This document shows positions 1 through 6,358 of a stretch of 6,358 bases of DNA, one piece after another. Source of the stretch: Bacteroides sp. (GTDB lineage: Bacteria > Bacteroidota > Bacteroidia > Bacteroidales > Bacteroidaceae); NCBI GenBank assembly GCA_021204375.1, contig JAJPZL010000298.1, positions 1 through 6,358 on the forward strand, read 5' to 3'. Under the pieces are notes generated by a model, which was given only the letters and a program-made list of their open reading frames with translations, was not told the DNA's origin and made no database searches. How positions within the stretch are numbered: position 1 is the stretch's first letter; each line of letters starts with the position of its first letter. Made by a program: the position numbers and the translations under genes.

Positions 1-375
1 GTAGGGATGAAAGTACCCACACCGTTTTTTTTGTTACTACAAAGTAACAGCAAGTTGTGAAGGATCTTCCGCAGTTTATCGTGGTCAAAACATAGTTCGC
101 AACCGGTAAGTTGTGTCTCATAGCTGAATTTCAGGCTCTTCTCCGTAGTAATAAGTCTAAAGTTCTCATAAACAGATTGCAGGAAAAGATGAATATCACC
201 CCGGCTCAGGAAGAGTACTTCTTCTTTCATCTCCACCCTTCTGAAGTCCAGCAGCTGGTTTACCAGTTCTAACAGTCCCCGTGCATTCAGGTGGATAGAG
301 GTTAGCTGCTCATTGATCTCCGGGTCCTTTACTCTCTTCAGCAGGGTCTCCAACGGGACAATGACTAATGTAAGG

Positions 376-381
376 GGAGGG
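376..381 (-). other. Frameshift inside the histidine-kinase H-box of HTCS
   Basis: The phosphorylation motif reads SHELRT and then LPLH followed by TAG at 365-367, whereas HisKA domains read SHELRTPLTL. Removing two bases (CT on the minus strand, 378-379) from ACCCTCCCCTTACA restores RTPLTLVIVPLETLLKRV, and the frame is then open to the window edge with normal HisKA sequence (LNARGLLELVNQLLDFRRVE). A two-base insertion or a one-base deletion in this C-rich stretch would both fit. The kinase would end 8 residues after the phosphorylatable histidine. Confidence 0.85.
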
Positions 382-1537
382 TACGGAGCTCGTGGCTGAC
401 ATTGGTAAAGAAGCGATATTTGATCTGTGCCATCTTCTCCTCCATAGCCACCCGCTGTTTCTCTTTCTGGTATCCGATATACCGGAAGAGCACCCATAAA
501 TCCACTACCAATAAAGTAAGGTTATATAACGTATACGCCCACCAGGTCTCATACCAGGCAGGAAGACGATCAATAAGAATGGTTATACTCTCATCACTCC
601 AGCTCCCGTTCTCGTCCGTTGCCTTGATCTCTACCTCATAACTTCCTTTCGAAAGTTCCGTCAGATAAATCCTATTCTGGTTCTCCGGCAGGTAGTTCCA
701 GTAGGCACCTTTCCTTGTATGCCGGAAGGCATACCGTATATTCTTTCTGGCAACCGGAGTGAAAGTAGAAAGGAAGAGCTCCAGGTTACGCTCCTCCGGT
801 TGCAATACAATATGATGAGACTTATAACCGGATAACCGGGATTCACCGTTTATCCGGATCGCTGTCAGCACCACAGGCGAAGTTCTACTCTCTGTCCGGA
901 GAGAAATCAAAGCCGGGAAAACCAATACTCCTCCTGTCCCGCCAATGTGCATTTTTCCCTCTTCATCTTCGTAAAGGGATTGAAAATTATGCATGGATAC
1001 ATCCGGGTCGCTGCTGCGTATGATATAAAGCGATCCATTTTCCGGATGGTAAACGGTTATTTTCTGGTCGCAAAGTATCCATATATTTCCCTGGCCGTCA
1101 GCCCTGACCGCAGCGATCGCGTTACCGTCCAGCCCGCACTCCGTGGTTTTTGCCGTAAAACGGTCAGAGCCCGGATCGTAGCAATACAAACTTCCCGCCT
1201 GGGTGCCTGTCCACACCTTACCATCGGGAGCCACCGTTACATTCTGGAAATTTTCTCCGGTATGGTGCCGGATCTTTCGGCCATCCGCCGGCAGTACCAG
1301 GAAGCCATTCGACTCAGTGCCTATATATACATTCCTATCCGCAGAAGAGGCCACTGCATTGACAATACCCGTTTTCTCCCACGCTGTATCCAGCTCCTCT
1401 GTATTCAGGTTGTACTTTAAGAGATGATAGGTTGTTCCTACCCACAAATTTCCCGAGAGATCTTCGTGAAGCGTACGGATGCGCTCTCCGCTTTGGGTCG
1501 GCATGGTGGCAAGGGGCATCTCTTGCAGGTGGTTCTC

Positions 1538-1540
1538 CTA
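1538..1540 (-). other. Second in-frame stop (TAG) in HTCS
   Basis: It lies 13 codons after the previous TAG, in the same frame: FILFIHE-type residues, TAG, then ENHLQEMPLATM. The reading frame is then open for 390 codons down to the H-box. ATG 1519-1517 is internal to the propeller and is not a plausible true start, because no signal peptide follows it. Confidence 0.7.
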
Positions 1541-1576
1541 TTCGTGAATGAACAGGATCGTAGAGGTATTCTCAGA

Positions 1577-1579
1577 CTA
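1577..1579 (-). other. In-frame stop (TAG) in HTCS
   Basis: In the restored downstream frame the protein reads ATGSPLI, TAG, SENTSTILFIHE. The flanking residues look like a propeller blade strand (compare NVYIGTESNGFLV further on), so a sense codon is expected here. TGG or CAG would each need one G:C to A:T change to give TAG; the original codon is not known. Confidence 0.72.
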
Positions 1580-1745
1580 AATTAACGGGCTTCCTGTTGC
1601 CTGTACAGAGCGCACGGTAGAGATATTTACGGCCGTAAATATTCCCTCCCGGCTCCGGGCTTTTTCGAAGAAGGCCAGCAACCGCCGGTTGTTGGATATA
1701 AGAACACTGCTGTTGTCCGGATGCGAAAAAACATAAACCTGTATA

Positions 1746-1748
1746 TTT
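1746..1748 (-). other. Frameshift in HTCS propeller region (extra A in a short A run)
   Basis: Upstream of here the coding frame reads HYWIWQ and then turns into KYTGLCFF, which runs to a TGA at 1572-1574 and no longer resembles a propeller. Dropping one A from the minus-strand run AAA gives WIWQNIQVYVFSHPDN and, further on, LLAFFEKARSREGIF, in the same frame as the downstream half of the protein. A one-base insertion in the run is the simplest explanation. The exact base is inferred from how well the two frames read. Confidence 0.72.
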
Positions 1749-2915
1749 CTGCCATATCCAGTAGTGACCCTTTTCGTAGGCCAGATGCTGTGGAGCGGCC
1801 GGAAAACCTGTTCTCTCCTCTATGGCAGGCAGCAGATGGCGAAAAGATTCCTGGGACTGAAAAGAGAGAATAAAAGAGTAGGGATAGCTTCCCGCTACCC
1901 ATATATGCCACGACCTGTCGCTCATCACACCATTCAGTAACTTTTTTCCGGGCGGCAGGAAAGCTGCTGTCTCTATAGGTTGTAGCTCATCCTGCTCGTT
2001 CCTTTTATAGGCATATAAATTCTCCCGTGTGGCAACCCAGGTGTAATTCAGGGTACTATCCTGTGCAATACCTTTTACCCGTTGTATTAATATATCCTTG
2101 CTGGTAAGGGAAAAACGTGCATTCGAGGAGTTGGTCGAAGATTGCGCTACAAACATCTCCTCCGACTTTTCCGCCCCGGGATCAAAACGCACCACTCCTT
2201 TGTCCCAGGTACCGATCCAGTAAAGGGGAGCAGCGCAATCCTCTATCATACAGGTAGGACATTCCGGAAAAGGCCACGGATAAGGAATAAAAGAGTCTGT
2301 CTCTTCATCATACCGGGTCAGGCCTCCCCGCCACTGGATCACCCATATATTTTTCCGGCTATCCTCATATACCTGGTAAATGGTTTTGAAAGTTCCCTGC
2401 CACTCACTGATATAAGTTCCCAGCTTCTCCTCTTCCAGGTTATAACGTTGCAGGAGATGGTGGGTCGATATCCAGACCGTACCATCCGACAGGGCATCAA
2501 TGGTACTGATCACCAATCCCTTTATCTCCTCATCATCCAGCAGTCTGATCCGGTAGTCCTTTTTATCTAAGACATAAGCTCCCCGTTTGGTCCCGAACCA
2601 GATGCGTTTCAGGCTATCTTCCGTTATGCAGGTAATGCTGTTACTTTCAATCAGTGTGGGATTTGTAAAGTCGGCCCTGAACACCTCTACTGTGTACATA
2701 TCGTCCCGGCATAGTCCTCCTCCTTCCGTACCATACCACATATGCCCTTCCGAATCCTGGTAAGTACATACGATCGCTCCCACCGGTAACTGACTTTGAG
2801 TAGGCAGTCCCGATAGGGTAATATTCTGTGCGGTTACACTACAAAGTACAATGCAGAGTGTAGACAGCAGCCACAGTCTTTTCATGGGTATGATACAAAT
2901 TGGTTAATAACTATA

Positions 2916-2946
2916 CAAAGCTATACTTAAAAATTGAGATGGGAAA
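2916..2946 (-). promoter_or_regulatory. Putative HTCS promoter (Bacteroidota -33/-7 type)
   Basis: On the minus strand TAGCTTTG (2923-2916) matches the phylum's -7 consensus TAnnTTTG exactly. Nineteen bases upstream lies TTTC (2946-2943), close to the -33 TTTG element. Transcription would begin near 2909-2905, giving a leader of about 20-25 nt before ATG 2885. The spacing and position are right; this is a motif match only. Confidence 0.5.
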
Positions 2947-3010
2947 GTTACGGCTATTTCTTTTTTCTGATCTGTCTTTTTATACAATTTATCAGGTTTA
3001 AAAAGATCCC

Positions 3011-3043
3011 TGTAACATTTGTTGCATCACTTGTAACATATGT
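3011..3043 (+). promoter_or_regulatory. Direct repeat TGTAACATWTGT x2, 21-bp period: candidate operator
   Basis: TGTAACATTTGT (3011-3022) and TGTAACATATGT (3032-3043) agree at 11 of 12 positions and start exactly 21 bp apart, two helical turns. AraC-family activators bind paired direct half-sites with this period, as at araI1-araI2, and HTCS regulators end in an AraC-type domain. The pair sits 26 bp before a TAnnTTTG element of the GH2 gene. Between them TGTTGCA (3020-3026) is a near inverted copy of TGTAACA. That the neighbouring HTCS binds here is inference. Confidence 0.5.
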
Positions 3044-3068
3044 ACTATTCCTGGGGCAAAGCGTGCTT

Positions 3069-3076
3069 TATCTTTG
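3069..3076 (+). promoter_or_regulatory. Putative -7 element of the GH2 operon promoter
   Basis: TATCTTTG matches the Bacteroidota -7 consensus TAnnTTTG exactly. No good TTTG is seen at about 19 bp upstream (TATT at 3046-3049), which would suit a promoter that depends on an activator bound to the direct repeat ending at 3043. Transcription would start near 3083, leaving a leader of about 75 nt. Confidence 0.4.
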
Positions 3077-3081
3077 CCATA

Positions 3082-3117
3082 GTTACTGTTGGTAAAGAGT
3101 CGCGGTTACTGTGGGTA
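3082..3117 (+). repeat. Second direct repeat, GTTACTGTKGGTA x2, 23-bp period
   Basis: GTTACTGTTGGTA (3082-3094) and GTTACTGTGGGTA (3105-3117) agree at 12 of 13 positions. If the -7 element at 3069-3076 is real, the pair starts at the transcription start and lies in the leader, 40 bp before the GH2 start codon. It may be a second regulator site, a leader element, or a chance duplication. Confidence 0.55.
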
Positions 3118-4179
3118 CCGCTTCCGGGATCGAGAAAATTATTAATTAATACCATAATGAGACATGCAAAACTACTTTTTTCGGCTTTTCTGGTCGTTCA
3201 CCTGCTTGCCTCTTTTCCCCTGCTGGCACTTGACTTTAAAGAGAACAGACGGGCAAAATATAATTTTAACAGTGAATGGCTCCTGCATACCGGCGACCTA
3301 CCGGGAGCGGAGCAGGTACGTTTCAATGACAGGTCGTGGGAAATGGTTACACTTCCCGGGGCTTATAATGAAGATGAAGCTTTCCGGGTAGCCATTGATG
3401 AGCATACCGGAGGCATTGTTTGGTACCGTAAATACTTCAGGCTACCTGGTAAAGAGAGTGGGAAAAAGATCTTCCTGGAATTTGAAGGGATCCGTTTCGG
3501 CGGTGAGTTCTATGTGAACGGACAAAAGATCGGTATCCATGAGAACGGGGTCATGGCTTTCGGGTTCGATATTACCGACTATGTGAACTTTGGAGGCAAA
3601 GAGAATGTGATTGCCGTTCGCATTGACAACTCCTGGGATTACAAAGAATCTGCGACAAATACCCGTTACCAGTGGAACGATAAGAACTTCAACGCCAATT
3701 ACGGGGGTATTCCTAAGAATGTATATCTGCGTGTAACCGATAAACTCTATCAGACCCTACCGCTCTATACAAATTTACAGACTACCGGTACCTATATTTA
3801 TGCCCGGCAGATCCATATTGCTGAGGCCAGTGCTACTATCCATACCGAATCGGAGGTGAGGAACGAATATAGTACCGAACAAGAGTTCCGTTTTGAAGTT
3901 CAGATCGAAGATATGGATGGTAAGATCGTAAAAAAGATCGACGGACCTGCAACCAGGTTACGACCGTGTGAGACCCAAACAGTGAAAGCACAGGGTAAGA
4001 TGGAGAATATTCACTTCTGGAGCTGGGGCTACGGTTACCTCTACAATGTATATACCACCCTGTATGTCAATGACAAACCGGTCGATGTGGTAAAGACCCG
4101 CACCGGATTCCGGAAAACCGCTTTCCGGGACGGCATGGTTTACCTCAACGACCGGGTGATCCAGCTGAAAGGATATACC

Positions 4180-4182
4180 TAG
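4180..4182 (+). other. Premature TAG in GH2 gene (residue 342)
   Basis: The frame reads QLKGYT, TAG, RTSNEWPAVG, at the first strand of the catalytic barrel where GH2 proteins have the loop after the LKG motif. The sequence on both sides is in the same frame and reads as normal GH2. CAG (Gln) to TAG by one C to T change is the simplest origin. A protein ending here has no active site. Confidence 0.9.
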
Positions 4183-4392
4183 CGTACCAGCAACGAGTGG
4201 CCGGCCGTAGGGATGTCCGTTCCGGCCTGGCTCAGTGATTACAGCAACCGGCTTATGGTAGAGAGTAATGGTAACCTGGTGCGCTGGATGCATGTAGCTC
4301 CCTGGAAACAGGATGTAGAGTCGTGCGATCGGGTCGGGCTTATCCAGGCGATACCTGCCGGTGATGCCGAAAGAGATGCAAAGGGCCGCCAG

Positions 4393-4395
4393 TGA
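4393..4395 (+). other. Premature TGA in GH2 gene (residue 413)
   Basis: The frame reads DAKGRQ, TGA, EQRVELMRDAIIYNRN, leading straight into the helix before the acid/base strand. A Trp codon (TGG to TGA, one G to A change) fits the context best. The open stretch that follows, beginning at ATG 4414, lacks a signal peptide and the start of the barrel, so a separate gene there is unlikely. Confidence 0.88.
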
Positions 4396-6214
4396 GAACA
4401 ACGGGTAGAGCTGATGCGCGATGCCATTATCTATAACCGCAACAACCCCAGTATTCTTTTTTATGAATCAGGAAACCAAGGGGTAAGCGAAGAACACATG
4501 GCCGAAATGAAAGCACTCCGTGATAAATACGATCCTTACGGAGGCCGTGCTGCCGGTTCACGCGAGATGCTTGATATTCATATTGCCGAATATGGCGGAG
4601 AGATGCTTTACATCAATAAAAGCGGCCGGCATCCTATGTGGGCCATGGAGTATTGCCGGGACGAAGCCCTTCGTAAATACTGGGACGAATACTCTTATCC
4701 TTATCACAAAGATGGCGAAGGCAATCCTGCCTATAAATCAACTGTGACCAATACTACCCATACACAGGTCGATGCCAGTCCCTACAACCGCAATCAGGAC
4801 TCTTTTGCGGTTGAGACCGTTATCCGCTGGAACGACTATTTCCGGCTGCGTCCCGGTACAGGCAGCAGAGTCAGTTCAGGGGGTGTTAATATTATCTTCT
4901 CCGACAGCAATATCCATTTCCGTGGCGTAGAAAATTACAGCCGTAGTTTGGAAGTAGATGCCATGCGCATTCCCAAAGATGCTTTCTACGCTCATCAGGT
5001 CATGTGGGATAGCTGGGTAGATATTGAGAACTACCGTACCCACATTGTAGGCCATTGGAACTATGCCCCTGAAGTAAAGAAAGATATCTATATCATCTCT
5101 TCCGGTGAGCAGGTAGAGCTCTTTATCAACGGGAAGTCACAGGGAATGGGAGAGAGAAACCATACCTTCCTCTTTACCTTTAAAGATATTCAGTGGGAGG
5201 CGGGTACAATAGAAGCTATTAGCTACGATGCTTCGAAAAAAGAACTAAGCAGACACGAAATAAAGACAGCCGGCGATCCCGCCGCGATCCGGCTTACCCT
5301 GATGCAGGCTCCCGATGGTTTCAAAGCCGATGGTGCCGACCTGGTGCTGGTAGAGATAGAAGTAGTAGATAAAGAGGGTATCCGCCATCCGCTGGCTAAC
5401 GACCTGATCTCTTTTGAACTCACCGACCCGGCCGAGTGGCGGGGAGGCATTGCCCAGGGACCGGATAACTACATCCTTTCCACCGATCTTTCTGTAGAGT
5501 GTGGAGTGAACCGTGCCTTTATCCGCTCTACCACTAAGAGCGGTAAAGTTACCCTAAAAGCTACTGCCCCGGGCCTTTCTGAAGCTACCCTGACTTTTAG
5601 TTCTATCCCTGTTAAGCAGAGCAATGGCCTTTCCATCTATATTAGCGGCGACTATCAGCCCGGCAACCTTTCACGGGGTGAAACACCGGCTACACCCGCT
5701 TTCAAACCTTCCCGCAGAAGCGTAAAGATCGTAGATGCTATAGCCGGAGCCCACGAAGAGCAGGCACAGAATAGTTTTGACGATAACGAACGCACTACCT
5801 GGGAGAACGACGGCAGGTTGAGAACCGGTTGGATCATTTACGAACTGGAGCGGGATGCCGAGGTGGCTGAGATCGATCTGAAACTCTCCGGCTGGCGCCG
5901 GCGCAGTTACCCAATCCGGATCTTTATGGACGATAAAAAGGTCTATACTGGCAATATCCCGCAGAGCCTGGGTTGTATATCCATTCCTGTTACTCCCACT
6001 AAAGAACGTTTCGTCAAGATACAATTCAGCGGGGCCGGCTCCGAAGAGGATGCTTTCGGCGGTCTGGTAGAGGTAACCGGTAAGATCGAGTCGGACGTAG
6101 TGGGAGATAAAAATACCGATCCCAAAGGCCAGCTGGCTATTGTTGAAATAGATATACACGAAGCGATCCGATAGAACTGTCATAACACAAATACATTTAT
6201 ATAGAAGTCTTTTC

Positions 6215-6358
6215 ATGATTAAGATCCTAACAGTAAACAAACGATTGCTTGCGATCCTCTGTAGCTGTGCACTTGCCTGGCAGGTACCGGCTACAGCCGA
6301 TTGTTCCGGCAGTGAGCCCTACAATTTCAGCTCCGGAGAGCAACAATTTGTCGCAGAC
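6215..6358 (+). CDS. Exported protein, N-terminal fragment (runs off the right edge)
   Basis: ATG 6215 opens a frame of 48 codons to the window end without a stop. It starts MIKILTVNKRLLAILCSC, with basic residues and then a hydrophobic stretch ending near WQVPATA, a likely signal peptide of about 28-30 residues. The mature part begins near DCSGSEPYNFSS. It lies 40 bp after the GH2 stop on the same strand, in an AT-rich gap with no terminator-like hairpin, so it is probably the next gene of the same operon and another glycan-processing or surface protein. The family cannot be recognised from so few residues. No lesion is seen in the visible part. Confidence 0.65.
   Translation, partial: MIKILTVNKRLLAILCSCALAWQVPATADCSGSEPYNFSSGEQQFVAD

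Larger units (their letters stand above)
1..2885 (-). pseudogene. Hybrid two-component system (HTCS) sensor/regulator, disrupted; 3' end outside the window
   Basis: This is the one-protein sensor kinase/response regulator that Bacteroidota use to switch on glycan-degradation loci. It begins at ATG 2885-2883 with a signal peptide of about 20 residues (MKRLWLLS, ending near SVTAQ). Propeller repeats with cores such as HMWYGTEGGG, RIWFGTKRG, NIWVIQWRGG, NLWVGT and KVWTGTQAG follow, then a Y_Y_Y domain (about 570-830), a transmembrane helix (about 476-538), the HisKA H-box FFTNVSHELRT (His codon 394-392), and the beginning of the HATPase (FDHDKLRKILHNLL) near the left edge. The receiver and AraC-type DNA-binding domains would lie beyond position 1. 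The frame is broken by a frameshift near 1746-1748, stops at 1577-1579 and 1538-1540, and a frameshift at 378-379. Protein similarity continues across each lesion once the frame is switched, so this is one gene and not several. It could still be functional if the lesions are sequence errors. Family assignment is secure; the ligand is unknown. Confidence 0.93.
3157..6174 (+). pseudogene. Secreted glycoside hydrolase family 2 protein (beta-galactosidase-like), interrupted by two stop codons
   Basis: An exported exo-glycosidase of GH2, which removes beta-linked sugars (galactose, mannose, glucuronate or others) from oligosaccharides in the periplasm or at the cell surface. ATG 3157 is preferred over the in-frame ATG at 3040 because a signal peptide starts there (MRHAKLLFSAFLVV, cleavage near residue 24). 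Order: GH2 sugar-binding jelly roll about 35-190 (GGIVWYRKYF at 87, YVNGQKIG at 119, YGGIPKNVYLR at 182), Ig-like domain about 200-320, TIM barrel about 335-630, DUF4982-like about 635-700 (EQVELFINGK), Ig-like about 705-815, and F5/8-type domain from about 856. The probable nucleophile is Glu498 in WAMEY. At the usual acid/base position the sequence is GNQ (Gln441), with a Glu at 437. TAG at residue 342 and TGA at residue 413 cut the barrel, yet the phase never changes over 1005 codons. As written it yields only the N-terminal 341 residues. Exact sugar specificity cannot be read from the sequence. Confidence 0.93.

Noticed and set aside
25..48. Intrinsic terminator (hairpin 33-48 beside a T8 run)
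   Set aside because: On the plus strand the T run precedes the hairpin, and on the minus strand the run following it is A. Neither orientation makes a terminator, and the site is inside the kinase coding region.
947..1420. 157-codon plus-strand open frame opposite the HTCS
   Set aside because: Antisense to clear propeller repeats and without family features; treated as a shadow, like the frames at 2142-2570 and 3958-4401.
3040..3156. Upstream ATG at 3040 as the GH2 start
   Set aside because: It would add 39 residues in front of a signal peptide and would place the start codon inside the second operator-like repeat and upstream of the -7 element.
1538..4395. Stop-codon reassignment (TAG as Gln, as in some gut phages) explaining the in-frame stops
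   Set aside because: A TGA is also involved, the HTCS additionally has frameshifts, and the GH2 gene itself ends on TAG at 6172-6174. A recoding scheme would not explain these together.
4414..6174. Independent gene beginning at ATG 4414
   Set aside because: It is in phase with the upstream GH2 frame, begins in the middle of the barrel (MRDAIIYNRNNPS), and has no signal peptide or start region.
5671..6240. 189-codon open frame on the minus strand opposite the GH2 C-terminus
   Set aside because: It lies fully antisense to a well-supported GH2 domain, has no recognisable motif, and its composition is that expected of a shadow frame.
1..6358. Insertion sequence, CRISPR array or defence system
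   Set aside because: No terminal inverted repeats, transposase motifs, regularly spaced repeats or defence-protein motifs were seen; all lesions are point changes or small indels.

Overview
The window looks like part of a polysaccharide utilization locus (PUL) from a Bacteroidota genome, probably order Bacteroidales. The evidence is the pairing of a hybrid two-component sensor with a divergently oriented, secreted multi-domain GH2 glycosidase, promoter-like sequences of the TAnnTTTG type found in this phylum, AT-rich leaders without a Shine-Dalgarno sequence, and a signal-peptide gene following closely downstream.

Layout. Positions 1-2885 (minus strand) hold the N-terminal two thirds or so of a hybrid two-component system (HTCS) regulator: signal peptide, two-component-regulator beta-propeller repeats, Y_Y_Y domain, one membrane helix, HisKA and the start of the HATPase. 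The gene runs off the left edge. Positions 2886-3156 are the divergent control region. Positions 3157-6174 (plus strand) are a 1005-codon GH2 gene: signal peptide, GH2 sugar-binding and Ig-like domains, TIM barrel, DUF4982-like domain, Ig-like domain and a C-terminal F5/8-type (discoidin-like) domain. From 6215 to the right edge is the start of another exported protein, 40 bp behind the GH2 gene and probably in the same operon.

Both main genes are broken as written. The HTCS has a frameshift near 1746-1748, in-frame stops at 1577-1579 and 1538-1540, and a second frameshift at about 378-379 inside the histidine-kinase H-box. Its N-box near 30-55 also looks wrong. The GH2 reading frame is uninterrupted in phase over the whole gene, but contains TAG at 4180-4182 (residue 342) and TGA at 4393-4395 (residue 413), both at the start of the catalytic barrel. 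The surrounding protein is well conserved, so the decay is recent, or the lesions are sequencing or assembly errors. The sequence alone cannot decide between these.

The control region carries two direct repeats. One is TGTAACATWTGT twice at a 21-bp period (3011-3043), just upstream of a TAnnTTTG element. This is the geometry expected for the AraC-type DNA-binding domain that ends an HTCS. The second is GTTACTGTKGGTA twice at a 23-bp period (3082-3117), in the putative leader. In an intact locus the HTCS would sense an oligosaccharide in the periplasm, bind such repeats and switch on the GH2 operon. No insertion sequence, CRISPR array, tRNA or rRNA was seen.
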